Of a DNA stretch of 14,496 bases, positions 1 through 8,197 are shown piece by piece. Position numbers and translations under genes: made by a program. This DNA is from JANXLO01 sp043762265 (GTDB lineage: Bacteria; Armatimonadota; Chthonomonadetes; Chthonomonadales; Chthonomonadaceae): positions 1 to 14,496 of the forward strand of contig JAYUMV010000077.1 in NCBI GenBank assembly GCA_043762265.1, read 5' to 3'. Each line of letters opens with the position of its first letter. Position 1 is the first letter of the stretch. The notes below the pieces were generated by a model, which had not been told where the DNA came from, did not search any database, and saw only the letters and a program-made list of their open reading frames with translations.

Positions 1-308
1 ACGTACCAACGCCCCCCCCGATAATCGTCGCGATGGAATGAATTCCTTCGCTAGGGGTGCTGCGCACCGAGAAAGGAAGCCCTTCGGGGATCCCAAATCC
101 TTGGCTTCCGCGCCAAGGATTTCCTTCGCGGGCACAAATGCGTTGCTCTCCGTGAGCAAGATGAGTCTCGCGTTTGTGTCGTTCCGTCCGGAGGACGGTC
201 CGGCGAAGCCGCGTAGCGAGGGGTGATAACCCCTTGACCACCCCAACACAACGTCCTTTGATTTGGAATAACCCAACTTATTCCCATCCGAGTTTATCAT
301 GGTTTACG
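1..308. other. Non-coding region with a cluster of short hairpins (35-236)
   Basis: No convincing gene lies here; it is the 3' flank of the giant minus-strand gene that ends at 309. It holds a dense row of inverted repeats. TTCCTT 43-48 pairs with AAGGAA 73-78 around the hairpin GGTGC 56-60/GCACC 64-68. CCC 80-82 and GGG 87-89 flank a TTCG tetraloop. AAATCCTTGG 95-104 pairs perfectly with CCAAGGATTT 113-122. CACAAATGCG 133-142 pairs with CGCGTTTGTG 169-178 (one wobble) around TTGCTC 143-148/GAGCAA 154-159. CCGTCC 184-189 pairs with GGACGG 193-198, and AGGGGT 219-224 with ACCCCT 229-234. No T-tract follows any stem on either strand, so this is not a standard terminator. It could be a degenerate repeat element or a structured RNA; which strand would be transcribed is not clear. 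Confidence 0.5.
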
Positions 309-3300
309 CTACCGTTTCTTGTCGCCGAGGGCGCTGAAGTAGCGTTTGACGGCGTCCTGGTATTCGGCGGAGACTTTCTCGCCCTGGCCTTCGTGCAGTG
401 TGCGCTGGGTGCGAGGATCGAGGCTGCCGAATTTGCCCGATTTGCCCATCACATTGGAGGTCTGTCCATTCTGAACGCCTTCCAGTTTGGTAAAGGCCTT
501 TTTCGAGTCGCCCTGATTCTTCTGGCCCTGTTGGGGAGCGCCCTGTTGGGCCTGCTGTTGCGCCTGCTGCTGTTGCTGCTGCTGCTGCATCGCCTGCTGC
601 ACCTGCTTCGCCGCCTGATCCAGGCCCTTCAGGGCTTCGTCCTGGTGGCCCTGCGTGGGCTGACCTGTCTGCTGCTGCTGAAGCTGACTGCCGGACTGCT
701 CCTGGTGTTGAGTGGCCTGCTGAATGGTTTTTTGCGCATCGGGCACCTGCGCCAGAGCGTCTGCCGCCTGCTGGGTGATCTCCTGAGTCGCTTTTTGATC
801 CTGCGCCAGTTGCTGCACATCCGCCTGCTGCGCGGGCGTCAGTTGCTGATTCGGGTTGCGGGCGCGATCCTGCTGCAACTGGCCTGTGTTCTGGCGAATC
901 CCCTGCTGGAGCCCCTTGGCCAGAAGCAGATTGCCAAGCGCCGCATCTTCCTGGGCCTGTTGGGCGCTCTGCGCCTGCTGCTGCGCGTCCTGCTGACTTT
1001 GTTGTTGCTGCTGATCTTTCTGCGCGCCCTGCGCCTGCTGTTTGAGCGCGGCAGCGATGGTCTCCAGTGTCTGAGCGGTACGGGCCTGCGCCGTCTGCGT
1101 CGGCAGGCTTGTATCTCCGAGTCCATGCTCCGGATTGAGGGCCTTGGTGGCGGGATGCGCCTGGCGGGCCGCCATCGTCAGCGCCTGTTTGAACGCGGCG
1201 GAAGGCAGTTTGTCCGCCAGATTTTTGGCTTCCTGCTCGATGTTCTGCTGGCGCTGCGCGACCTGCCCCAGTTCGCCTTTCGCGTTGCTGTCGAGCGGAC
1301 CGCGCTGTTTGGCGGCTTCCAGGCGGGCCGTCGTCTCCTTCAGGGCTTTCTGCACCTGAGCGAGATGTTCCACGCGGTCGGCGACCTCGGCGGCGGCCTG
1401 CGCCTGATCGATCTGCTGGGCGACGTTTTCCGCCTGCTGCGCGGCCTGCTGCAACTGCTGCGCGGCCTGCTGTGCGGGAGACTGCGCCGATTGTGGGCTG
1501 TTCTGGCTCAGCTTCTGCCCGGACTGTTGCAGGTTCTGTTGCGCCTTCTGGAGATTCTGCTGGGCGTTCTGCGCGCCGTTCAGGTTTTTCTGAGCGTCGG
1601 CGGCCTGTTTCTGGATCTCCTGCTCTTTCTGCGCGAGCTGCTGGCTCTGTTGTGCATCCGGATTTTGCCCGGTTTTGTCCGCAACATCCTTCTGCTCCTT
1701 GGCGAGCGCCTGAAGCTGTTTGGCGGCCTGATGCAGTTGCTCGGCGGTAGCCTGCTGCGCATTCTGCCCATCGGTAGCTTTCTGAGCGGCCGCAGCCGCT
1801 TTTTCCAGCGCCGACGCCGCTTTGTCCTGCTGCGGAGCGGCTTTGGCCGGATCGTTCTGCTTCAGACCTGCCGAGGCCGCCTGCTGATGCTGTTCGGCCT
1901 GTCCCTGCTGCAGAGCGTCTGCCGCCTGCTTCAGCGCCGCCGCCTGCTTCTGGTCTCCCCGCTCGGCAGCGGCCTTGGAGGCTTCCTGCAACTGCTTCTG
2001 AAGCTTCTGTGTGTCTGCGTTGAGTTCGGCCTGGTTCTTCTTTTCCGTCTCCAGGCCGACTTTGTCTTCGGCAGGGAGAGGGGCATTCGCTTTCTGCGCG
2101 GCTTTGATGTCTTCGGCCAGTGCGCGGGCGACATCGGCGCGGTCCTGCTGCTCTTTGGCGAGCCGTTTGGCTTCGGCGGCAAGTTGATCGGGGGTAGGAG
2201 TGCGCGAAAGTTGGTCCTGCGCCTTCTCGATCTCATGCTTGACGTCGCTCTCCTGCTTCCCGGCCTGCGCGAGCGCTGAGGCGGTCTCGCCCTTCTTCGC
2301 ATCCTGCGCCTTTTTCACGGTGTCGGCGGCGGCGGGTATCTTCTGGTTGGCCAGGCTCTGCAGGGTCTGTTTCGCATCGTTGCGGCGCGCTATTTCGGAT
2401 TTCGTCGCGAAGTTGTTATTCTCCAATTGCGCGCTCAGGGTCTCGACGCGTCCGGCCAGGGATTTCGCCTGTTCTCCGACCGCGCGCTCCGCTTCCTGCG
2501 CCTGGGCCATTGCGGTCTTGTCCTGTTTCTGCCGCGCCTGATCCAACTGTTTCTGCGCCTCGATCTGATTGTTGCGCAGATCGGCCACGGCGTGCGCCTC
2601 TTCGTCCAGCGCTTCTTTCAGCCGCTGCTGCATCTCGACGACGCTGACAATGTGGATGCGGTAGGAGTTGGAACGGGCGGTGTGCGGCCCGCCGACAGTA
2701 CAGTTGTCGGTGGCGTCCACCTCGTAGCGAATGGTCTCTCCCACTTTCGGTTGGATACTGCCGAGGTGCCAGCGCTCATTGACATCCGCGTTAGGCGTGC
2801 CGTTGGGACCGGGAAGAGACAGTGCACCGCTCCCCAGGGTCTTCATGGCGCTGCCGCCGAAGCCTTCGCCCTTCTGCGCATCGTAGACGAGCTTCATTCC
2901 GGCGATGCCGTAGTCGTCCCCGGCGTGGGCGACCAGCGGCAGGCTGCCATTGGGAACCAGGTCCATATCGGCCGCGGGACGGGAGATCTGTACGGTGGGC
3001 GCTTGGTCGGCCTGGGCTTTGATGGCGTAGGGCGCGGCTTTGTCGCCCGCGAAACCGTGCAGGTCGGTGAGAGCAAGCGCGTAGGTCGCATCTTTCCGAA
3101 CCGAAAGATGTCCTCGCGTTTTCTCTCCCGTCACGGGCCAGGCAGACTGGCCAGACCGGTTCAGGGTGAAGTTCACGGAGTGAAGGGGCTTGTTGGCAAT
3201 GCCAACGACATCGATTTCGGTTCCGGTCAGGGCGGCGACATCGCCGCCGGAGACGGTCATGATCTGAACTGGCTTATGCGTGTAGGCGGGATAATGAAAA

Positions 3301-4268
3301 GTCATCTTGAAGCTGGAGAACGCGGGGCGATCCTCGACGTGAACTCCCTGCTCATTGGAGCGTCCGTCGTTGGCGGTCGCGTACATCTCGACGCTCTGCG
3401 GCAGGCTCGGGAACTGGTAGTGAAACTTTCGGATCTCTTCTTTCGCGGTCGGAGCATGATCGGCGGTGAGGGCAGGCGCGGGTGTGGTGGCGTCGTCGGC
3501 GCGGAGGGCGACGGCGCCGCTCAGATCGGCGGTCTTCCATGGCGCATTTTTGTCACCGGCCGGGCGATAGTGGAGCACAGCTTTATCTGCGGAAAGTCCG
3601 CGCGTTACAATGGCGACTCCGACACCTGCGCCCCGAGGCAGCAGATCGGCTTCGGGCTTGACATAGACCCGCGTGTTGGCCCACGGCGCGACGTCCGCAC
3701 GCGGGTCCCGCATGCGGTGCAGCCAGTTGGCGAACGCGTCAGGCGCCAGTCCCGCTTCCACGGCCATTAGAAGCAACATCGCCGCCGCCGCAAGCGCGGC
3801 TCGGCGCAGGGGAGCAAGATTGACGGCACGCCGGAAATTGAGGGGCGCCGCCGCTTTCTGAGTCTCTTCCAGAAGGGCGACGGTCATGCTGCGGGAGAAT
3901 CCGGAGGGCGCGTCTCCGCCTGCAACCGCGAGCGAGGGCGAGAGGTCCACGGCTGTCAAGAGGCGTTCGCGGAGAGCAGGATATTTCTGTTCGACATGCG
4001 CTGCCACCACGGCGTCTGGAAGCGGCCGCATCAGTGAGCGCAGGACGCATACGCACAGCAGGATCCCTGCGGCGATAGCGATCCCAGCGCGCCAGGCCTC
4101 GCGAGCGCCTGCGGAAAGAACCATGCGACTGTCGGCATGATAGCAGATCAGACTCAGCACGACGACGGCCACGACCGTCCAGCCGACACCGCTCAGGACG
4201 CGGGTGGCGCGCCACCATTGCCGCGTGGCAGCCAGCTTTCGCTGAATGGGATTTCCCGACTCACTCAT
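309..4268 (-). CDS. Giant DUF4175-like membrane protein with Gln/Ala-rich coiled-coil tail
   Basis: A 1319-residue protein. Hydrophobic segments near residues 26-43, 61-77 and 156-172 look like membrane spans; between the second and third is a conserved-looking block (HVEQKYPALRERLL, 91-104). Residues 195-540 look like extracytoplasmic beta-rich domains, ending in a YRIHIVSVVEMQQRL junction (536-550). The rest, about 545-1250, is one long Gln/Ala/Lys/Asp-rich helical repeat region expected to form coiled coil, with a run of eight Gln near the end. The C-terminal tail (EYQDAVKRYFSALG) is non-repetitive. This layout matches large DUF4175-type proteins of planctomycetes and relatives, often encoded near MoxR/DUF58/BatA genes; those neighbours are not in this window. 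The start is supported by GGGAG (4279-4283), 10 nt upstream. Function is unknown; a role in envelope organisation is inference. Confidence 0.85.
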   Translation of the reverse strand: MSESGNPIQRKLAATRQWWRATRVLSGVGWTVVAVVVLSLICYHADSRMVLSAGAREAWRAGIAIAAGILLCVCVLRSLMRPLPDAVVAAHVEQKYPALRERLLTAVDLSPSLAVAGGDAPSGFSRSMTVALLEETQKAAAPLNFRRAVNLAPLRRAALAAAAMLLLMAVEAGLAPDAFANWLHRMRDPRADVAPWANTRVYVKPEADLLPRGAGVGVAIVTRGLSADKAVLHYRPAGDKNAPWKTADLSGAVALRADDATTPAPALTADHAPTAKEEIRKFHYQFPSLPQSVEMYATANDGRSNEQGVHVEDRPAFSSFKMTFHYPAYTHKPVQIMTVSGGDVAALTGTEIDVVGIANKPLHSVNFTLNRSGQSAWPVTGEKTRGHLSVRKDATYALALTDLHGFAGDKAAPYAIKAQADQAPTVQISRPAADMDLVPNGSLPLVAHAGDDYGIAGMKLVYDAQKGEGFGGSAMKTLGSGALSLPGPNGTPNADVNERWHLGSIQPKVGETIRYEVDATDNCTVGGPHTARSNSYRIHIVSVVEMQQRLKEALDEEAHAVADLRNNQIEAQKQLDQARQKQDKTAMAQAQEAERAVGEQAKSLAGRVETLSAQLENNNFATKSEIARRNDAKQTLQSLANQKIPAAADTVKKAQDAKKGETASALAQAGKQESDVKHEIEKAQDQLSRTPTPDQLAAEAKRLAKEQQDRADVARALAEDIKAAQKANAPLPAEDKVGLETEKKNQAELNADTQKLQKQLQEASKAAAERGDQKQAAALKQAADALQQGQAEQHQQAASAGLKQNDPAKAAPQQDKAASALEKAAAAAQKATDGQNAQQATAEQLHQAAKQLQALAKEQKDVADKTGQNPDAQQSQQLAQKEQEIQKQAADAQKNLNGAQNAQQNLQKAQQNLQQSGQKLSQNSPQSAQSPAQQAAQQLQQAAQQAENVAQQIDQAQAAAEVADRVEHLAQVQKALKETTARLEAAKQRGPLDSNAKGELGQVAQRQQNIEQEAKNLADKLPSAAFKQALTMAARQAHPATKALNPEHGLGDTSLPTQTAQARTAQTLETIAAALKQQAQGAQKDQQQQQSQQDAQQQAQSAQQAQEDAALGNLLLAKGLQQGIRQNTGQLQQDRARNPNQQLTPAQQADVQQLAQDQKATQEITQQAADALAQVPDAQKTIQQATQHQEQSGSQLQQQQTGQPTQGHQDEALKGLDQAAKQVQQAMQQQQQQQQAQQQAQQGAPQQGQKNQGDSKKAFTKLEGVQNGQTSNVMGKSGKFGSLDPRTQRTLHEGQGEKVSAEYQDAVKRYFSALGDKKR
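552..600 (-). repeat. CAG/CAA triplet tract encoding poly-glutamine
   Basis: Read on the minus strand, this stretch is almost pure CAG/CAA/GCG codons. Eight consecutive Gln codons (564-587: four CAG, one CAA, three CAG) follow an ATG codon. It is part of the C-terminal Gln-rich region of the giant gene. A change in copy number would alter length without shifting the frame. Similar but less pure CTG/CAG runs are scattered through 540-2000. Confidence 0.7.
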
Positions 4269-4610
4269 GGTGCAGATTCTCCCTTCGACCGAACGGCGTG
4301 CCCCACGCCGAGGCAGAGACGCGAACAGCCCCGACAGCGCGGGGGATACCCAATCGAGCAGGTGGATTTGCGACGATGCAATTCCGGAAAAGGAACAAGA
4401 TCACGAATGAGCGGGGCGGTACTGCGGGTGTTTTCCGTGTCTGTGTTGGCAGTTAGACGGCTCAATCCTGCGAAAGTTACGACAGCATATCCGTGCTTTC
4501 GCACGCACAGAAAGATAGTTCTCCGCCCGCAACCGGAATCCTCCTATGGGGAATAGGCGGAGGCCAGTTGCGGACAAAGCGGGCAGTAAAGAATCTGCCG
4601 TAGCAGTCTC
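4269..4610. other. Intergenic region with a strong Shine-Dalgarno and possible 43-codon small ORF
   Basis: These 342 nt separate a membrane-protein gene from the giant gene. On the minus strand a perfect AGGAGG (4540-4545) sits 7 nt before a TTG codon (4530-4532) that opens 43 codons to a TGA at 4401-4403. The predicted peptide is basic, with three Cys and many His and Arg, and resembles nothing I know. Inside it is a hairpin CGTGC/GCACG (4492-4505) with a GAAA tetraloop on the minus strand. A second frame, GTG at 4504 to a TGA overlapping the giant gene's ATG (4265), is open for 79 codons with a Cys-rich middle. Neither frame has clear coding bias. I find no convincing -35/-10 pair and no intrinsic terminator. 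Confidence 0.3.
4279..4310 (-). promoter_or_regulatory. Leader hairpin and ribosome binding site of the giant gene
   Basis: On the mRNA strand a perfect 7-bp stem (CGGCGTG 4304-4310 with CACGCCG 4294-4300, loop GGG) lies about 10 nt before the GGGAG ribosome binding site (4279-4283). That site is 10 nt from the ATG at 4268. The hairpin is GC-rich and would be stable. It might affect ribosome access or protect the 5' end; no promoter core is evident nearby. Confidence 0.4.
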
Positions 4611-6317
4611 TCAGGGTTGGGGGTCGCCGGGCCAGACTTTGTGAAGGCACTCCGTGAAGTAGTGGGGTTCGTTGCGGGTGGAATTCACGAGTTCGGTCTT
4701 GATGATCGATTCGGTCTGGACCGTCGGCAGCAGAGAGGCGCTGTAGAGCAGAAACAGAACGGCGGCCATGGGAACTGCGGCACCGCGCAGCCCACGTCCC
4801 AGACCGGTCGCCAGAGGCACCCGCTGGAACAGCGTGATCCCCGCGATCAGACCGACAAACAGCGCCGGGATGAGCAGGCTCATCCCCATTGTGAAGACCT
4901 GGATGCCCAACGCGTCGTTTTGTCCCTCCGGGGCGCTCTCCGTAAAACAACAGAATATTTTTTGGAGGTCGACAAAGGGCGCCATGCCGATACGTGCCAC
5001 GTTCCACTGCCAGAGGCCGATGCCGCCGAGGATCAGCAGAGCGTATGCGGATCGCAATGCCATCAGACCTCTCTTCGGGCGTATCACGCCTGCCAGAGAG
5101 GCTGCCGCTCCCAGTACCAGCAGAATAAGGGTGCAGGAAAGCAGAGCGATATTGGCCAGCGAGGTGTATCCGCTCTGTGCGAACTTCCGACTGCTGAACA
5201 CGGAGTGTTCGATCCCCTCGGCTCCGATCACACGGGCCTGATCCCCGGCAGCGATCTCCGTCTTGGCCCAGGCGGCTTCCTCCGGATGTCCGAGGTTTTC
5301 CAGATAGGCGTAGTAAACTTCGAGGCGCTTTGCCCGCAGTTTTTCCCCTTCCTCGCCCGTGTTCTGGTTGGAGGTCAATTTATCGTGATTCTCGATGCCG
5401 CCAGGGGTGGCTGTCCCAATGTTGGTGATCGCGATGCCGACCAACGTTGTGATATAGGAGGTTCCCTGCGCACGCATCAGGCCGCCGCAGCGCATCAGAG
5501 CATGGCGCACTCGGATCGCCTCTTCGGTATTTCCGGCAATTTCTTCGTTCGCTGTCAGAAACCGTACGAGCCGCGCCTCAGACCGGAGCGATGCATACTG
5601 CGGGAAGAGCAGATTGGCAGCATTGTTGACTCGCTGGATCGCGCCCCGTTCGCCATAGGTCGCCTCCTGAAGCCGATTCTGGCCGTCGGCCTCGTCCTGA
5701 TAGTACTCGGCCCAATGCGAGCAGCGACCGGCGGCTTTCAACGCCTCCAAGCCCTCGGCGTCACGATGGGCGTTAAAGAGGCCGATCGACTGCATCATCC
5801 GGAAATAGGCGTTGTCGGGATCGAGTTCAACGCCGCGCTGCGCCGCGTTCTCAAACATCGCCACCGTTTCGGAGGAAGGCTGGTACGGGCTCACCTTCTG
5901 TGCGGAGCCTGAAGCTGCCGGAGAATCACCGTCCGTGCGCAGAATGCGCAGCTCTCCCAGCGCCATATAGCGCAGCAGATTGGCGTAGACGGAGGGGTTG
6001 TTCGGAAAGCGTTGCTCAAGCGCCGCGATACGCCGGTTGCGTGCTTTCGTCTGCGCCATGGGATCAGCGTCGGTTGGAGCGGTAAACGTGGTTGGCGTCT
6101 CGGTCGCCAGAGCGAGTTGCACCGGATAGTCGTTGGACAGACGTGCAGCTGCGGCGCGTTCAGCAGGCAGATTCGTCTCGGTCGAATAGTTCAGCGATTC
6201 CATCTGCAACTGGCTTCGCACCAAATAGCGGGTGACAGGCACTAGAAGCAGGGTCCCGAAGGTGGCCAGCGCAAGCCAGGCCAACCGATGATGACGAGAG
6301 GGTGAAGGATTCTCCAT
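4611..6317 (-). CDS. Membrane protein of unknown family, second of two tandem paralogs
   Basis: A 568-residue protein with one N-terminal membrane segment (about 12-29), a large presumed extracytoplasmic helical region (about 40-380) and four C-terminal membrane segments (about 386-412, 421-440, 474-496, 512-531). The middle has TPR-like text: RFPNNPSVYANLLRY (103-117), then LDPDNAYFRMMQ (165-176), typical of helical repeats that count 'days/levels', though no formal TPR consensus is complete. It aligns along its whole length with the upstream neighbour, sharing RHALMRCGGLMRAQG (271-285), VPLATGLGRGLRG (500-512) and the C-terminal WPGDPQP. An ATG at 6353 would add 12 residues, but I chose 6317: AGGAG (6325-6329) lies 7 nt away and the paralog starts at the same point (MENPSPSRHH versus MKNRSPLRHR). 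I do not recognise the family. Confidence 0.8.
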   Translation of the reverse strand: MENPSPSRHHRLAWLALATFGTLLLVPVTRYLVRSQLQMESLNYSTETNLPAERAAAARLSNDYPVQLALATETPTTFTAPTDADPMAQTKARNRRIAALEQRFPNNPSVYANLLRYMALGELRILRTDGDSPAASGSAQKVSPYQPSSETVAMFENAAQRGVELDPDNAYFRMMQSIGLFNAHRDAEGLEALKAAGRCSHWAEYYQDEADGQNRLQEATYGERGAIQRVNNAANLLFPQYASLRSEARLVRFLTANEEIAGNTEEAIRVRHALMRCGGLMRAQGTSYITTLVGIAITNIGTATPGGIENHDKLTSNQNTGEEGEKLRAKRLEVYYAYLENLGHPEEAAWAKTEIAAGDQARVIGAEGIEHSVFSSRKFAQSGYTSLANIALLSCTLILLVLGAAASLAGVIRPKRGLMALRSAYALLILGGIGLWQWNVARIGMAPFVDLQKIFCCFTESAPEGQNDALGIQVFTMGMSLLIPALFVGLIAGITLFQRVPLATGLGRGLRGAAVPMAAVLFLLYSASLLPTVQTESIIKTELVNSTRNEPHYFTECLHKVWPGDPQP

Positions 6318-6324
6318 ACGTTTT

Positions 6325-6355
6325 CTCCTGGGATGCCTCCCGAATATCGGCATCC
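6325..6355 (-). promoter_or_regulatory. Intergenic hairpin abutting the ribosome binding site between the tandem paralogs
   Basis: In the 64-nt gap between the two paralogs, GGATGCC (6349-6355 on the minus strand) pairs perfectly with GGCATCC (6331-6337) across an 11-nt loop. The stem ends one nucleotide before the AGGAG ribosome binding site (6325-6329), which is 7 nt from the ATG at 6317. The unused upstream ATG at 6353 falls inside the stem. There is no T-tract, so this is not an intrinsic terminator; it may tune translation or block 3' decay between the two messages. Confidence 0.45.
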
Positions 6356-6381
6356 TTCAATCCCTTGAGAGTAGGTAACTG

Positions 6382-8106
6382 TCAGGGCTGCGGATCACCG
6401 GGCCACGTCTTGTGGGCCAGTTCCGCGACATAGTGGGGTTCGTTGGACACCGTGCGGGCAATGTCCTTTTTGAGGATCGATTCAAAGTAGGCGGTCGGCA
6501 GGAGCGAAACTCCGTAGACCAGGAGCAACGCGGCGGCGACCGGCAGCGCCACGCCACGCAGGCCACGTCCTAACCCGGTTGCCAGAGGAACGCTCTGCCT
6601 CCGTGAGAGGAATGCAATCAGGCTGACCAACAGCAGGGGGATCAGCAGGCTAAGGCCGAGAACGACGCCCTGAACCACAGCGAGTTCGTCCGCAGCGCTG
6701 CCCGCCCTGGACGAATCCGCGTAGAGACTATGGATATCGACGAGCGGAAGGAACCCATTTTCGATGGCCGCCCACTGCCAGACGCCGATCCAGACGATCG
6801 CGACCAAGGCATTACTGCCCTGACAGAAGGGCAGCAGTTTTGCCATTCGTCCCTTCCACGGCCCGCCCAGGCGCGCATAGTGCGCCATTGCTCCCAACAT
6901 CAACACAACCGCAGCGCTGCTGAGCAGAATGAGGTTCAGAAGCCAGGCGCCATTGAACTGCGCCAATCTCAGGCCACTGTTTACCGGATTCTTACTGCCT
7001 TCGAGCAGGATCGCCTTCGCCTGAATTCCAGCGGTGAGTTCCGTTCTGGCCCAGGAGGCTTCCGGCGTCTGTCCCTGATTTTCTAAATAGGCGTAATAGC
7101 GATTGCGGCGTGTTTCCGCGCGTAGATCCCGACTCTGCTGCGTCTCCTCGCCTTTGCCGGTGGCCGGCGGGGGCGGGGTCTTGACGCCTGCAGGGTCCAT
7201 AGTCGCGATGTTGGCGATCGCGATACCGACCAGAGAACTGATGGAGGAGGCGCCCTGCGCACGCATCAGCCCGCCGCACCGCATCAAAGCATGGCGCACC
7301 GCGAGACCTTCTGCCGCTTTGCCAGCCAGCTCTTCTGCGGCGGCCAGGTGCACTGCGGCCCTGGCCATCGCACGCAACTGCGCATATTGTGGAAAAAGCA
7401 ACGCATACATGGTGTCCATCTGCTGCGTCGCTAACGGTTCGCCATAAGAGGCGCGTTGCAGGCGCAATCGACCGGCGAGGTCGTCCGTAAAGTACTCGTT
7501 CCATCGGGTACAACGGCTTGCCGCTTTCAGGGCGTCCACCGCCTCCCCTTCCCGGTGGGCGGCAAAGAGGCTCATCGCCTGCATCATCGGGAAGTAGGCG
7601 TTGTCGGGGTCGAGCAGCGCCCCCTGTTGCGCCGCCGCTGCGAACATCGCCAGCGATTCCGGGGACGGTGAAATAGCAACAGGACTGACAGCAGATGCGC
7701 CCTTCCCCTTTTCGCCATACCAGATCTTCACATCGGCAAAGGACATATAGCGCAGCAGATTGGCGTAGACCGAAGGGTTGTTCGGAAACCGCAGGGTAAG
7801 CGCTCGCAGCCGCTCAGTGCGCGCTTTCGATGCTGCTGTAGGGATCGCCTTGGCTGCGCTTTCGGAATCGGATACCGAGGGAACATCGGAAGCAAGAGCA
7901 AGCTGGAGGGGATAGTCTTTGGGCTGATGCGAGGCGACGGCGCGTTCCACAGAGGGATCCCGCTCCGTCGTATACGAAAACGCATTCGCCTGCATATTTA
8001 TCTGCATTCCCAGCAGATGGCGGGAGGCAGGCAGCAGGAACAGAATGCCGAGTGTGGCAACCGCAGACCAGCATAGCCGGTGACGTAATGGCGAACGATT
8101 TTTCAT
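6382..8106 (-). CDS. Membrane protein of unknown family, first of two tandem paralogs
   Basis: A 574-residue protein with the same plan as its downstream neighbour: an N-terminal membrane segment (about 11-28), a helical region with RFPNNPSVYANLLRY (106-120) and LDPDNAYFPMMQ (165-176), and four C-terminal membrane segments (about 386-409, 431-446, 477-500, 518-537). The N-terminal segment lacks a clear signal peptidase site, so it is probably an anchor. This would place residues 35-380 outside the cytoplasm if the N-terminus is inside. A Pro-rich, variable loop (310-330) is where the two paralogs differ most. The start at 8106 is chosen over 8157 because AAGGA (8116-8120) lies 9 nt upstream and the paralog alignment begins here. 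I do not recognise the family. Full-length conservation with fixed order implies tandem duplication followed by clear divergence. Confidence 0.8.
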   Translation of the reverse strand: MKNRSPLRHRLCWSAVATLGILFLLPASRHLLGMQINMQANAFSYTTERDPSVERAVASHQPKDYPLQLALASDVPSVSDSESAAKAIPTAASKARTERLRALTLRFPNNPSVYANLLRYMSFADVKIWYGEKGKGASAVSPVAISPSPESLAMFAAAAQQGALLDPDNAYFPMMQAMSLFAAHREGEAVDALKAASRCTRWNEYFTDDLAGRLRLQRASYGEPLATQQMDTMYALLFPQYAQLRAMARAAVHLAAAEELAGKAAEGLAVRHALMRCGGLMRAQGASSISSLVGIAIANIATMDPAGVKTPPPPATGKGEETQQSRDLRAETRRNRYYAYLENQGQTPEASWARTELTAGIQAKAILLEGSKNPVNSGLRLAQFNGAWLLNLILLSSAAVVLMLGAMAHYARLGGPWKGRMAKLLPFCQGSNALVAIVWIGVWQWAAIENGFLPLVDIHSLYADSSRAGSAADELAVVQGVVLGLSLLIPLLLVSLIAFLSRRQSVPLATGLGRGLRGVALPVAAALLLVYGVSLLPTAYFESILKKDIARTVSNEPHYVAELAHKTWPGDPQP

Positions 8107-8197
8107 GCGCGTGTTTCCTTGTAGCCCAACGCAACAAGTCGGCGAAATTGAATGCAAGATTACGTTCGCTACGAACCCTCGCTCATGTCGGTTTCAC

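Noticed and set aside
35..236. tRNA, tmRNA or CRISPR array in the hairpin-rich flank
   Set aside because: No cloverleaf, no T-loop consensus, and the stems differ in sequence with no regular spacing or repeated unit.
552..600. Phase-variable microsatellite
   Set aside because: The unit is a triplet, so copy-number changes would not shift the reading frame; it is interrupted by CAA and GCG codons.
174..2279. Long plus-strand open frame of 701 codons rich in Leu and Arg
   Set aside because: It is the antisense of the Gln/Ala-codon repeats of the giant minus-strand gene; CAG/GCG repeats read backwards give CTG/CGC, which keeps the frame open. No recognisable domain.
2427..3770. 447-codon plus-strand open frame
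   Set aside because: Antisense to the beta-rich domains of the giant gene, with no domain and no ribosome binding site of note.
4265..4504. 79-codon minus-strand frame whose TGA overlaps the giant gene's ATG (ATGA)
   Set aside because: The overlap is attractive and the middle is Cys-rich, but the GTG start lacks a good ribosome binding site at the right distance and third-position composition is not like the neighbouring genes. Kept only as a remark in the intergenic entry.
4617..5912. 431-codon plus-strand open frame
   Set aside because: Antisense to the second paralog, which has a full-length paralogous alignment supporting the minus-strand frame.
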